This document shows positions 14,140 to 25,480 of a stretch of DNA of 37,495 nt, one piece after another. The stretch spans positions 1-37,495 of the forward strand of contig NZ_JAQGLJ010000025.1 of NCBI RefSeq assembly GCF_028292945.1. Reading direction: 5' to 3'. This stretch comes from Sphingomonas bacterium. Lineage in GTDB: Bacteria > Pseudomonadota > Alphaproteobacteria > Sphingomonadales > Sphingomonadaceae. The notes under the pieces are model-generated. The model searched no databases. It was not told the origin of the DNA and saw nothing but the letters and a program-made list of their open reading frames with translations. Position 1 is the first letter of the stretch, and each line of letters opens with the position of its first letter. The translations under genes and the position numbers were made by a program.

Positions 14140-14568
14140 TCAGCTGATTGGCGCGACTCCCAGCCGCGGAATTTCGATCGCCGGGCAGCGGTCCATCACC
14201 ACCTTCAGCCCCGCCGCCTCGGCGCGTGCGGCGGCGGGCTCGTTGATCACGCCAAGCTGCATCCACACGGCCTTGGCGCCGATCGCGATCGCCTGATCCA
14301 CCGCCTCGCCGGCCGCGTCCGAGCGACGGAAGATATCGACGATGTCGATCGGATCGCCCAGCTGCGCCAGATCGCGGAACACGAACTCGCCGTGAATATG
14401 TTCGCCGGTGATCTGCGGGTTGACCGGGATCACGCGGTAGCCGTGCCGCTGCAGCGTCGCCATGACGCGATAGGAGGGCCGGTCCGGCCGGTCGGACGCG
14501 CCGACCAGCGCGATGGTGCGGGCCGATTCGAGCAGCGCCGTGATATCGGCATCGTTGGTAAGCGGCAT
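14140..14568 (-). CDS. CoA-binding protein (YccU/CoA_binding_2 family)
   Basis: The 142-residue protein is a single Rossmann domain of the CoA_binding_2 family: TIALVGASDRPDRPSYRVM (residues 17-35) is the nucleotide loop, followed by GYRVIPVNPQ, VDIFRRSD, AVWMQLGV and VVMDRCPAIE, all typical. Members bind CoA in vitro, like the N-terminal part of succinyl-CoA synthetase alpha; the cellular role is not settled. The start at 14568 has a very strong GGAGGAGA site eight bases upstream; the open frame continues upstream to 14667 but has no such site. Expression is divergent from the atp operon, sharing a 167-base gap. Confidence 0.88.
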   Translation of the reverse strand: MPLTNDADITALLESARTIALVGASDRPDRPSYRVMATLQRHGYRVIPVNPQITGEHIHGEFVFRDLAQLGDPIDIVDIFRRSDAAGEAVDQAIAIGAKAVWMQLGVINEPAAARAEAAGLKVVMDRCPAIEIPRLGVAPIS

Positions 14569-14625
14569 GAACGGTTCTCCTCCCGCTGCAACGCGGGGCG
14601 CACCGCTTCTATCCGCCGCCCCGGC

Positions 14626-14653
14626 TTGCATCGGGCGGTGCCCTTTGCTAACC
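14626..14653 (+). promoter_or_regulatory. Candidate housekeeping promoter of the atp operon
   Basis: TTGCATC at 14626-14632 and GCTAACC at 14647-14653, spaced by 14 bases, resemble the alphaproteobacterial pattern TTGACGS-N10 to 14-GCTANAWC. It lies about 80 bases before the chosen atpH start, within the divergent gap. The -35 box matches only in part, so this is a weak to moderate prediction. Confidence 0.4.
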
Positions 14654-14735
14654 GGCCGGCATCTCACGGGGCAGGTGCTTTTGCGCCATTCTTTGCCGCG
14701 TGAACCAACCCGCTGACGACAGGGACGACAATCGC

Positions 14736-15308
14736 GTGGAGGCTTCCAGCGGTAATATTGGTGGCGGCGGAGTGCAGGCGAGCCTGGGCGGCCGCTACGC
14801 GCTCGCGCTGTTCGAACTGGCTTCGCAGGCGAAGACGATCGGGCAGGTCGAGGCTAGCCTCGCCTCCGTCCGCGACGCGCTCGACCAGTCGGACGATTTT
14901 CGCGCGCTGACGAACAGCCCGATCGTGCAGCGCGGGCCTGCGACCAAGGCGGTGCTGGCGACCGCCGACAGTTTGGGCGTCGACGCGACCACCAAGAGCT
15001 TTTTGGGCGTGCTGGCGGAGAACCGCCGGCTGGGCCAGCTGCCTGCGATCATCCGCGCCTTCCGGCTGCTCGCCGCGCGCCACCGGGGCGAGGTGACCGC
15101 CGAGGTGACCAGCGCGCATCCGCTCTCCGACGATCAGGTCGTCGAGCTAAAGCAGCAGCTGCGTCAGCGGCTCGGCCGCGAGGTGTCGGTCGACCTGTCG
15201 GTCGATGCCGACCTGCTCGGCGGGCTGGTGGTGCGCATCGGCTCGCAGATGATCGATTCTTCAATCCGTACTCGACTGAATGCGCTCTCCAGCGCGATGA
15301 AAGGCTAA
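14736..15308 (+). CDS. atpH: F1F0 ATP synthase subunit delta
   Basis: AtpH joins the F1 head to the peripheral stalk. The protein, 190 residues from the chosen start, shows the delta/OSCP pattern: GGRYALALFELA near the N-terminus, SPIVQRG, FLGVLAENRRLGQLPAIIRAF and the C-terminal GGLVVRIGSQMIDSSIRTRL. Two GTG starts are possible: 14736 has AGGGA ten bases upstream and gives a normal N-terminus; 14700 would add twelve polar residues and lacks a good site. It is the first gene of the atpHAGDC operon; its stop is three bases before atpA. The F0 genes are not in the window, as usual for this group. Confidence 0.93.
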   Translation: MEASSGNIGGGGVQASLGGRYALALFELASQAKTIGQVEASLASVRDALDQSDDFRALTNSPIVQRGPATKAVLATADSLGVDATTKSFLGVLAENRRLGQLPAIIRAFRLLAARHRGEVTAEVTSAHPLSDDQVVELKQQLRQRLGREVSVDLSVDADLLGGLVVRIGSQMIDSSIRTRLNALSSAMKG

Positions 15309-16841
<1,533 letters not shown>

Positions 16842-16850
16842 GTGACTGGA

Positions 16851-16874
16851 CGGGGAGGGGATTAACCCTCCCCG
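16851..16874 (+). terminator. Strong GC hairpin between atpA and atpG (terminator-like or processing element)
   Basis: CGGGGAGGG (16851-16859), loop GATTAA, CCCTCCCCG (16866-16874) form a perfect 9-bp stem just after the atpA stop, followed only by TTCGT. Without a U-run it is unlikely to be an efficient intrinsic terminator; it may instead weaken read-through or protect the atpA 3' end. Confidence 0.4.
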
Positions 16875-16930
16875 TTCGTGTCGAGCGTAGTCGAGACACA
16901 GGTTCCTCGACTTCGCTCGGAACGAACGGA
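16873..16930. repeat. Palindromic repeat pair, family B (GTTCG..CGAGCG..GTCGAG type)
   Basis: The left arm CGTTCGTGTCGAGCGTAGTC (then GAGACAC) and the right arm at 16902-16930 (CCTCGACTTCGCTCGGAACG, then AACGG) are inverted, imperfect copies with the core CGAGCG-N2-GTCGAG. It ends a few bases before the atpG start. The same core recurs at 24826-24903 and, inside gcvT, at 20566-20628. Confidence 0.82.
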
Positions 16931-16937
16931 CAATTGA

Positions 16938-19326
<2,389 letters not shown>

Positions 19327-19333
19327 GCAAGTT

Positions 19334-19431
19334 CCCCTCCCGTTTGCGGGAGGGGCTGGGGGTGGGGATGTCCCGCTCCCGTCAGGCGGCCCGACAGGCC
19401 CACCCCCGACCCCTCCCGCAAACGGGAGGGG
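19334..19431. repeat. Palindromic repeat pair, family A, between atpD and atpC
   Basis: CCCCTCCCGTTTGCGGGAGG at the left and CCCCTCCCGCAAACGGGAGG at the right each form a hairpin, and with the adjoining GGGGTGGG and CCCACCCC stretches the two arms, about 40 bases each, pair with each other. The right hairpin ends directly before the atpC ribosome-binding region, so its fold may influence atpC translation. Confidence 0.88.
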
Positions 19432-19443
19432 GGAGAAGCACAG

Positions 19444-19695
19444 ATGCTCCACTTCGAACTCGTCACCCCCGAGAAGCTGGTCCGCTCGGAAGAGGTGTAC
19501 ATGGTCACCGTGCCGGGCGCCGAGGGCGACTTCGGCGTGCTGGAGGGGCATGCACCCGTCATGTCGACGATCCGCGACGGCGAGCTGCTGGTGTTCCGCA
19601 CGCAAGGTGCACAGCCCGACGCGGTGGCGATCCGGGGTGGGTTCGCGGAGGTGTCGGCCAAGGGGCTGACGGTGCTGGCCGAAGAGGTAGGCTGA
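19444..19695 (+). CDS. atpC: F1F0 ATP synthase subunit epsilon, short form
   Basis: AtpC binds gamma at the base of the rotor. The 83-residue protein contains the N-terminal beta-sandwich only: [39 protein letters not shown] and [21 protein letters not shown]. The C-terminal two-helix domain, which in Escherichia coli (about 139 residues) inhibits ATP hydrolysis, is absent. The stop at 19693-19695 is not followed by a helical remnant in any frame, so this is the native short form seen in related bacteria, not a frameshift. GGGAG eight bases upstream serves as ribosome-binding site. Last gene of the operon. Confidence 0.93.
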   Translation: MLHFELVTPEKLVRSEEVYMVTVPGAEGDFGVLEGHAPVMSTIRDGELLVFRTQGAQPDAVAIRGGFAEVSAKGLTVLAEEVG

Positions 19696-19698
19696 CCT

Positions 19699-19840
19699 TC
19701 AATCCTCCCCGTTTACGGGGAGTTGGCAGCGCGGCACGCGCTGACGGAGGGGGCTCTCCACGAGCGAACCCGCCTGCGGCCCGCCCCCTCCACCACCGCG
19801 CAAGCGCGGCGCTCCCCCTCCCGGTCCCGGGGAGGATTGA
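19699..19840. repeat. Palindromic repeat pair, family E (TCAATCCTCCCCG type)
   Basis: TCAATCCTCCCCGTTTACGG with GGAGTTGGCAGCGC at the left is matched in reverse by GAGCGCCGCGCTTG-like and CCCGGGGAGGATTGA at the right (19790-19840); both arms also hold GGAGGGGGC. The element has 50-base imperfect arms and fills the space between the atpC stop and the glycine riboswitch leader. It is likely to end up in the atpC 3' UTR and might reduce read-through into the gcv operon. Confidence 0.82.
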
Positions 19841-19910
19841 GCGATTGACTCGCCTCCTCCCCGTCGCCAAGAGCCGGCACGTCGATGCCGGGCAACCGGC
19901 ATGGGCTTCG

Positions 19911-20105
19911 CGCGGGAGAGTGCTCCACCCTTTCAGGGCCGGGAGCCGCCGAAGGAGCAACCGCCCCGGAATCTCTCAGGCACAAGGGACCGCGCGGGGC
20001 CGGCGACACTCTGGAAAGCGCTGCTCGCGAGAGTGGCCACCGAAGGTGTAACCCCGGATCCGGTTTCGGGGGAAAGCTCTCAGGTTCCGTGACAGAGGGG
20101 GTTTC
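19911..20105 (+). promoter_or_regulatory. Tandem glycine riboswitch controlling the gcv operon
   Basis: Two glycine aptamers lie head to tail before gcvT. Aptamer 1: GGGAGAGTG (19914-19922) pairs with CACTCT (20007-20012), with the conserved GCCGAAGGAGCAACCGCCCC and ATCTCTCAGGCACAAGGGAC cores, ending ACTCTGGAAAGCGCT. Aptamer 2 (about 20025-20105): GCGAGAGTGG, CACCGAAGGTGTAACCCC and GAAAGCTCTCAGGTTCCGTG, ending ACAGAGGGGG. These are the consensus blocks of this class, which usually switches on glycine cleavage when glycine is abundant. A possible small hairpin TTCCG-CGGAA (about 20103-20120) follows, then GGAG before the gcvT start, so control may act on translation or on early termination; I see no U-run terminator. 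Confidence 0.95.
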
Positions 20106-20152
20106 CGGTCGACAGCGGAACTTCGCCGTCGGCCGCCCTTTGGAGCGTGGCA

Positions 20153-21415
20153 ATGAGCGAAGCGGTACATGACGGCCCCACCGACGACACCCAGGCGCGC
20201 GGCCGCCACTTCGGCAACGATCCGGAGCACGAGGGCGACGAACCCGAGACTCAGCTACTTCCGCTGGATAGCTGGCATCGTGCGCGAGGTGGCCGCATGG
20301 TCGTCTTCGCCGGCTATCACATGCCCGTCCAATATGAGGGCGTCATGGCCGAGCATCTGTGGTGCCGCGACCATGCGGGGCTGTTCGACGTCAGCCATAT
20401 GGGCCAGCTGGTCTTCACGGGCGAGGGCGCCGACGCCGCGTTGGAGGCGGTGCTGCCCGGCGATGTGACGGGGCTGACGGCCGGGCGGATGCGCTATTCA
20501 CTGCTGCTGGGCGAGGGCGGCGGCATCCTCGACGACCTGATGATCACGCGGCTGCCCGCTCCCAATCCGTTCGTCCCGAGCGAAGTCGAGGGACATGGTG
20601 TCTCGACCGCGCTCGACACGAACGGGGGATTGTACATGGTCGTCAACGGCGCGACCAAATATGATGACATCGGCTATCTGCTCGACGCGCTGCCCGACGC
20701 GGTGACCATGAACCTCGCCGACGATCAGGCACTGCTTGCCGTGCAGGGGCCGAAGGCGGTCGATGCGCTGGCGCGGCTGGTTCCGGGCGTCGAGGCGCTG
20801 GTGTTCATGACGGCGGGTGCGTTCAGCTGGAACGGCGCGGCGCTGTGGATTTCGCGATCGGGCTATACCGGCGAGGATGGATTCGAGATCTCGCTGCCGG
20901 CCGAACATGCCGCCGCCTTTGCCGACGCACTGTGCGCTGAGCCCGAGGTCAAGCCGATCGGCCTGGGCGCGCGCGATTCGCTGCGGCTCGAGGCCGGATT
21001 GCCGCTCTATGGGCACGATCTGGATGCCGACACGACGCCGGTGATGGCCGACCTGGGTTTTGCACTGTCGAAGCGCAGACGCGAGGCGGCGGATTTCGCG
21101 GGCGCGGAACGCATTCTGCTGGAGCGAGAACAGGGTCCGGTCGCCAAGCGCGTCGGCCTGCTGGTCGAGGGTCGCCAGCCGGTGCGCGAGGGCGCGGCGG
21201 TGGTCGATGCCGACGGCTCCGATGTTGGCCGCGTCACCAGCGGCGGTTTTGCGCCGACGCTGGGGGCGCCGATCGCAATGGCGTACGTTCCGCTCGCGAT
21301 GGCGGTGCCCGGCACGCGCGTCACCCTCGCCCAGCGCGGCAAGGTCCACCACGCGACGGTGACCGCGATGCCCTTCGTTCCCCACCGCTACGTCCGTACA
21401 GGAGGCATGAAATGA
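20153..21415 (+). CDS. gcvT: Glycine cleavage system T protein (aminomethyltransferase) with in-frame repeat insertion
   Basis: GcvT transfers the methylene group from the lipoyl arm of GcvH to tetrahydrofolate and releases ammonia. The 420-residue protein has [53 protein letters not shown] and [21 protein letters not shown], all family signatures. Two oddities: about 35 polar residues precede the normal start of homology ([15 protein letters not shown]), and residues 138-159 ([13 protein letters not shown] and STALDTNG) are encoded by a family B palindromic repeat, between DDLMITRLP and [12 protein letters not shown] 20153 with GGAG seven bases upstream was chosen over GTG 20147. The stop overlaps the gcvH start (ATGA). 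Confidence 0.93.
   Translation: MSEAVHDGPTDDTQARGRHFGNDPEHEGDEPETQLLPLDSWHRARGGRMVVFAGYHMPVQYEGVMAEHLWCRDHAGLFDVSHMGQLVFTGEGADAALEAVLPGDVTGLTAGRMRYSLLLGEGGGILDDLMITRLPAPNPFVPSEVEGHGVSTALDTNGGLYMVVNGATKYDDIGYLLDALPDAVTMNLADDQALLAVQGPKAVDALARLVPGVEALVFMTAGAFSWNGAALWISRSGYTGEDGFEISLPAEHAAAFADALCAEPEVKPIGLGARDSLRLEAGLPLYGHDLDADTTPVMADLGFALSKRRREAADFAGAERILLEREQGPVAKRVGLLVEGRQPVREGAAVVDADGSDVGRVTSGGFAPTLGAPIAMAYVPLAMAVPGTRVTLAQRGKVHHATVTAMPFVPHRYVRTGGMK
20566..20628. repeat. Family B palindromic repeat inside gcvT, in frame
   Basis: CGTTCGTCCCGAGCGAAGTC (with GAGGGACATG) and, inverted, GTGTCTCGACCGCGCTCGAC (with ACGAACGG) form the same paired arms as the intergenic copies at 16873 and 24826. The copy is about 63 bases, keeps the frame open and adds about 21 residues to GcvT at a surface loop between two strands. 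Direction is + in the sense of the VPSEVEG reading. Confidence 0.85.
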
Positions 21416-21783
21416 GCCGTTACTTCACCGAGGATCACGAATGGATCGATGTCGACGGCGACATCGGCACCGTCGGCATCTCCGACTATGCGCAGAGCCA
21501 GCTGGGCGATGTGGTGTTCGTCGACACGCCGCTGGAGGGCCGCGAGCTGACCAAGGGCGACGAGGCCGCGACGGTGGAGTCGGTCAAGGCTGCGTCCGAT
21601 GTCTATGCGCCTGCGTCAGGCACGGTGCTGGAGGGCAACGCGGCGCTGGTCGACACGCCCGAACTGGTCAACGCGGATGCGGAGGGTGACGGCTGGTTCT
21701 TCCGCATCACGTTGTCCGATCCCGACGAGCTGGACGAGTTGATGAACGAAGCCGCCTACGAGGCATTCGTCGCGAAGCTCTAA
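21412..21783 (+). CDS. gcvH: Glycine cleavage system H protein
   Basis: GcvH carries the lipoyl arm that shuttles the aminomethyl group between the P, T and L proteins. The 123-residue length is normal. The lipoylation motif [14 protein letters not shown] places the modified lysine at 59; [33 protein letters not shown] and a C-terminal DEAAYEAF region (seen as [12 protein letters not shown]) are also typical. AGGAGG lies a few bases upstream inside gcvT, and the ATGA overlap couples translation. Confidence 0.96.
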   Translation: MSRYFTEDHEWIDVDGDIGTVGISDYAQSQLGDVVFVDTPLEGRELTKGDEAATVESVKAASDVYAPASGTVLEGNAALVDTPELVNADAEGDGWFFRITLSDPDELDELMNEAAYEAFVAKL

Positions 21784-21786
21784 GCT

Positions 21787-21882
21787 CCCCTGCCGCTCGC
21801 GGGAGGGGCTAGGGGAGGGCCTGTTACGCCCCCGCCGCTCTCGACAAGTCGTCCCCCCGACCCCTCCCGCTTGCGGGAGGGG
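21787..21882. repeat. Palindromic repeat pair, family A, between gcvH and gcvPA
   Basis: CCCCTGCCGCTCGCGGGAGG (with GGCTAGGGGAGGGCCTG) on the left and CCCCTCCCGCTTGCGGGAGG on the right, with CCCCCCGACCC before it, form paired arms like the copy before atpC. The right hairpin runs into GGAGGAG (21881-21887), the ribosome-binding site of gcvPA. Confidence 0.86.
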
Positions 21883-21893
21883 AGGAGCACCGA

Positions 21894-23252
21894 ATGCGCT
21901 ACCTACCCCTGACCAGCCACGACCGCGAGGACATGCTCGCCACCATCGGCGTCCATTCGATCGACGAGCTGTTCGCCGACGTGCCCGAGGCGGCGCGGCT
22001 CAAAGGGCCGATTCATGGCCTGCCGCTGCATGCCAGTGAACTCTCCGTCGAACGCCACATGACCGCACTCGCGAGGCAGAACACCGTCGCGGGCGAGGTG
22101 CCGTTCTTCCTCGGCTGCGGCGCATATCGTCATCACGTCCCCGCCAGTGTCGATCACCTGATCCAGCGCGGCGAATTCCTGACCGCCTACACGCCGTACC
22201 AGCCCGAGATCGCGCAGGGCACGCTGCAGATGCTGTTCGAGTTCCAGACGCAGGTCGCGCGTCTGCTCGGCACCGACGTGGCGAACGCGTCGATGTACGA
22301 CGGCTCTACCGCGTGCTGGGAGGCGATCGGCATGGCGCGGCGGATCACGCGGCGTGGGCGTGCGGTGATCTCCAGCGGGCTGCACCCGCATTATGTCCAG
22401 GTCGCGAAGACGATGGCGAAATACACGGGCGACGTGCTCGACACCGCCACACCGTCGCTGATCGCTGAGACCGATCACGACCGGCTGCTGGCGGCGATCG
22501 ACGACGACACCAGCTGCGTCGTCGTCCAGTACCCCGATATCCTGGGCCGATTTGCCGACCTCCAGCCGCTCGCCGATGCGTGCCATGCGAGAAAGGCGCT
22601 GCTGATCGCCGTGGTGACCGAACCCGTGGCGATGGGGGCGCTGAAGTCGCCCGGCGAGATGGGCGCCGACATCGTCGTCGGCGAGGGCCAGTCGATCGGC
22701 GTCGGTCTGCAGTTCGGCGGGCCCTATGTCGGGCTGTTCGGGTGCAAGGAGAAATACGTCCGCCAGATGCCGGGGCGGCTGTGCGGGCAGACAACCGACG
22801 CGGAGGGGCGGCGCGGCTTCGTGCTGACGCTCTCGACGCGCGAGCAGCATATCCGCCGCGAGAAGGCGACATCGAATATCTGTACGAATTCAGGGCTTTG
22901 CGCGCTGGCTTTCTCCATCCACATGACCTTGCTGGGCGAGGCGGGGCTGCGGCGGCTGGCGGGCATCAACCATGCCGGCGCCTGCCGTGCGGCGGATCGG
23001 CTGGCGCAGGTGCCGGGAGTGCGGCTGATCAACGAGACGTTCTTCAACGAGTTCACGCTCGATCTCGGGAGGGAAGCGAGGCCGATCGTGCGGACGCTCG
23101 CTGATCGAGGAGTGCTCGCGGGCGTGTCGCTGGGGCGGTTGTACCCAGGCGAGGCTCCGCTCGCGAACGGGCTGGTCGTCGCGGTGACGGAGACGACGAC
23201 ACCGGAGGATGTGGAGACGCTGGCAACGGCGCTTGAGGAGGTGTTGGCGTGA
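21894..23252 (+). CDS. gcvPA: Glycine dehydrogenase (decarboxylating) subunit 1
   Basis: This is the N-terminal half of the P protein, which with GcvPB decarboxylates glycine using PLP. The 452-residue protein matches subunit 1: MRYLPLTSHDREDML, FLGCGAYRHHVPASVDHL, EFLTAYTPYQPEIAQGTLQ, MYDGSTACWEAI, and later GRLCGQTTDAEGRRGFVLTL with REQHIRREKATSNICTN (read in pieces). It lacks the PLP lysine, which is in GcvPB. GGAGGAG provides a strong binding site six bases upstream. The stop overlaps the GTG of gcvPB. The split into two subunits is typical of sphingomonads and Gram-positives, unlike the single GcvP of Escherichia coli. Confidence 0.96.
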   Translation: MRYLPLTSHDREDMLATIGVHSIDELFADVPEAARLKGPIHGLPLHASELSVERHMTALARQNTVAGEVPFFLGCGAYRHHVPASVDHLIQRGEFLTAYTPYQPEIAQGTLQMLFEFQTQVARLLGTDVANASMYDGSTACWEAIGMARRITRRGRAVISSGLHPHYVQVAKTMAKYTGDVLDTATPSLIAETDHDRLLAAIDDDTSCVVVQYPDILGRFADLQPLADACHARKALLIAVVTEPVAMGALKSPGEMGADIVVGEGQSIGVGLQFGGPYVGLFGCKEKYVRQMPGRLCGQTTDAEGRRGFVLTLSTREQHIRREKATSNICTNSGLCALAFSIHMTLLGEAGLRRLAGINHAGACRAADRLAQVPGVRLINETFFNEFTLDLGREARPIVRTLADRGVLAGVSLGRLYPGEAPLANGLVVAVTETTTPEDVETLATALEEVLA

Positions 23253-24823
23253 GCATCAACCAGAGCGGCTGGCGCCCGGAGCGTCCCAACGCCGGCGGGC
23301 AGGGCACCCCCACCCACACCGGCAACAAGGCGCTGATGCTGGAAGAGCGGCTGATCTTCGAGATCGGTACCGATCGCACGACCGGGGTCGACTTCGCGGC
23401 CGGCGACGTGGCGCATGATCGGCTGGGTGGCCTCACCCGCAAGAACCCGATCGGCCTCCCCGGCCTGTCAGAGCCGGAAACGGTGCGTCACTACACGCGG
23501 CTCAGCCGCCAGAACTACGCCATCGACCTGGGGCTGTTTCCGCTCGGCTCGTGCACGATGAAGCACAATCCGCGGCTGAACGAGCGGATCGCGCGGCTGC
23601 CGGGCTTTGCCGACGTGCATCCGTTACAGCCGGTGGAGACGGTGCAGGGTGCGCTGGGCGTGATCAACGAGCTGGCCTTCTGGCTGATCGACCTGACCGG
23701 CATGCACGGCGTGGCGATGAGCCCCAAAGCGGGCGCGCATGGCGAGCTGTGCGGCATCCTGGCGATCAAGGCAGCGCTGAAAAAGCGCGGCGAGGGACAT
23801 CGCAAGGTCATCCTGGTGCCCGAATCCGCGCACGGCACCAACCCGGCCACCGCCGCCTTTGCAGGCTTCACCGTCGAGGACATTCCCGCCACGAAGGACG
23901 GCCGCGTCGATACGGAGGCGCTGGAGCGGCGGCTCGGGCCGGATGTCGCGGGGGTGATGATCACCAACCCGAACACCTGCGGGCTGTTCGAGCGCGACAT
24001 GAAGAAGATCAGCGACGCGGTCCACGCGGCCGGCGGCTATGTCTATTGCGACGGCGCGAACTTCAACGCGATCGTCGGGCGCGTGCGGCCGGGCGATCTC
24101 GGCATCGATGCGATGCACATCAACCTGCACAAGACCTTCTCCACGCCCCATGGCGGCGGTGGGCCGGGTTCCGGGCCCGTGGTGTTCTCCGAAGCGCTGT
24201 CGCCGTTCGGCCCGCTGCCGTTCACGGAGCGCCATGCGGACGGCCACATCACGCTGGTCGAGGAAGAGACGTTCGCCGATCGCCATCCCGACAGCTTTGG
24301 CCGCATGACCGCGTTCCACGGCCAGATGGGCATGTTCACGCGCGCGCTGACCTACATTCTCAGCCACGGGGCAGACGGGTTGCGGCAGGTCGCGGAGGAC
24401 GCGGTGCTCAATGCCAATTACGTGCTGCGGTCGCTGGAGGACGTGCTCGACGCGCCGTTCGGCCATGCCGGCCCCTGCATGCACGAGGCGCTGTTCTCCG
24501 ACGACGGGCTGCCCGAAGGTTTCTCGACCATCGACATTGCCAAGGGACTTATCGACGAGGGCTATCACCCGATGACGGTGTATTTTCCGCTCGTCGTCCA
24601 TGGAGCGATGCTGGTGGAGCCGACCGAAACGGAGTCCAAGGCCGCGCTGGACCAGTTCATCGGCGCGCTGCGCAGCGTCGCGGAGCGGGCAAAGGCGGGC
24701 GATGCGGGGTTGAAGTCCGCCCCCCACTTCGCACCCCGATCGCGGCTCGATGAGACGGGTGCGGCGCGCAAGCCGGTGCTGGTGTGGAAGGAGCCGGTGC
24801 TTGTGGCGGAGGCGGCGGAGTAG
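23249..24823 (+). CDS. gcvPB: Glycine dehydrogenase (decarboxylating) subunit 2
   Basis: The C-terminal half of the P protein holds the catalytic PLP. In the 524-residue protein, DAMHINLHKTFSTPHGGGG places the Schiff-base Lys at 295; LGSCTMKHNPRLNE, ESAHGTNPATAAFAGF and MITNPNTCGLFE are also diagnostic. The GTG at 23249 overlaps the gcvPA stop (GTGA), so the subunits should be made in equal amounts. The protein starts with a polar segment (GWRPERPNAGGQGTPTHTGN) often seen in this group. It ends the riboswitch-controlled operon; the gene for the L protein (lpd) is not here. Confidence 0.96.
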   Translation: MSINQSGWRPERPNAGGQGTPTHTGNKALMLEERLIFEIGTDRTTGVDFAAGDVAHDRLGGLTRKNPIGLPGLSEPETVRHYTRLSRQNYAIDLGLFPLGSCTMKHNPRLNERIARLPGFADVHPLQPVETVQGALGVINELAFWLIDLTGMHGVAMSPKAGAHGELCGILAIKAALKKRGEGHRKVILVPESAHGTNPATAAFAGFTVEDIPATKDGRVDTEALERRLGPDVAGVMITNPNTCGLFERDMKKISDAVHAAGGYVYCDGANFNAIVGRVRPGDLGIDAMHINLHKTFSTPHGGGGPGSGPVVFSEALSPFGPLPFTERHADGHITLVEEETFADRHPDSFGRMTAFHGQMGMFTRALTYILSHGADGLRQVAEDAVLNANYVLRSLEDVLDAPFGHAGPCMHEALFSDDGLPEGFSTIDIAKGLIDEGYHPMTVYFPLVVHGAMLVEPTETESKAALDQFIGALRSVAERAKAGDAGLKSAPHFAPRSRLDETGAARKPVLVWKEPVLVAEAAE

Positions 24824-24825
24824 TT

Positions 24826-24903
24826 CCCGACTTCGTTCGTACCGAGCGAAGTCGAGGTACATGACGCGCGCCAGCCCCTCGACTACGCTCGGGGCGAACG
24901 AGA
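24826..24903. repeat. Palindromic repeat pair, family B, after gcvPB
   Basis: GTTCGTACCGAGCGAAGTCG (with AGGTACATG) and the inverse CCCCTCGACTACGCTCGGGG (with CGAACGAGATCGGG) are the paired arms. The 24824-24918 gap holds essentially nothing else. It may act as the 3' boundary of the gcv transcript. Confidence 0.85.
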
Positions 24904-24918
24904 TCGGGGGGCGGCGCG

Positions 24919-25371
24919 ATGTGGGATCAGCTGTTTGGACTGACCAACATGGCCGCGCTGCTCGGCTGGGCGGTGCTGCTGTTGGGGCCACGCCGCTGGC
25001 TTCCGGTGGTGCGCTATGCGGTCGTCGGCTTTCTGTGCGCGATCTACGTGCTGCTGTTCGGATTGCTACTCGCGGGGCTCGTCGATCCAGGCCGTGACGG
25101 ACCGATCGGAGCGTTCGAATATTCCGTTCGCGGCTTGCGCGCGCAGTTCGCCAGCGACGGCGCGATCGTCGTCGGCTGGACGCACTATCTGGCGTTCGAC
25201 CTGTTCGTCGGCTGCTGGATTGCGGCGGACGCCGACCGGCGCGGTGTGCGGCGCTGGGCGCAGGCGCCGGTGCTGCTGGCGACTTTCTTAGCGGGTCCGG
25301 TCGGGTTGCTGGTGTGGTTCGTATTGAAGCGCTTCGGCTCCCCCTCTCCCTTGAGGGGAGAGGGTGCCTGA
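24919..25371 (+). CDS. ABA4-like membrane protein (DUF4281)
   Basis: The 150-residue protein has four predicted membrane segments (about residues 8-24, 31-52, 80-98 and 112-138). LFGLTNMAALLGWAVLLLGP at the start, VGWTHYLAFDLFVGCWIAAD in the middle and LATFLAGPVGLLVWFVLKR near the end match the ABA4-like family; in plants ABA4 takes part in neoxanthin synthesis, and bacterial members occur in carotenoid makers. The bacterial function is unproven. The last eleven codons (GSPSPLRGEGA) are the left arm of a family A repeat, which also supplies the TGA stop, so the native C-terminus has been replaced. No clear binding site; start ATG 24919 follows GGGGGGCGGCG. Confidence 0.78.
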   Translation: MWDQLFGLTNMAALLGWAVLLLGPRRWLPVVRYAVVGFLCAIYVLLFGLLLAGLVDPGRDGPIGAFEYSVRGLRAQFASDGAIVVGWTHYLAFDLFVGCWIAADADRRGVRRWAQAPVLLATFLAGPVGLLVWFVLKRFGSPSPLRGEGA

Positions 25372-25470
25372 GCGCAGTGAAGGCGGGTGAGGGGTTGTGG
25401 ATCGCCGCCGGTGAGTGACAGCCCCTCACCCTGCCGCTTCGCGGCTGTCCCTCTCCCCTGAAGGGAGAGG
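25340..25470. repeat. Palindromic repeat pair, family A, overlapping the ABA4-like gene
   Basis: CCCCCTCTCCCTTGAGGGGA with GAGGGTGCC and GGCGGGTGAGGGG on the left is mirrored on the right by CCCCTCACCCTGCCGC, then GGCTGTCCCTCTCCCCTGAA with GGGAGAGG. The left 32 bases are coding sequence for the ABA4-like protein; the rest lies between its stop and the converging ohr gene, where it could end transcription from both sides. Confidence 0.87.
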
Positions 25471-25480
25471 AAGGAGGAGA

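Noticed and set aside
19344..20051. Plus-strand frame covering the atpC region and the riboswitch
   Set aside because: It overlaps atpC in another frame and translates repeats and riboswitch RNA; no domain.
23624..25429. A 601-codon minus-strand frame over gcvPB and beyond
   Set aside because: Shadow of gcvPB plus repeat sequence.
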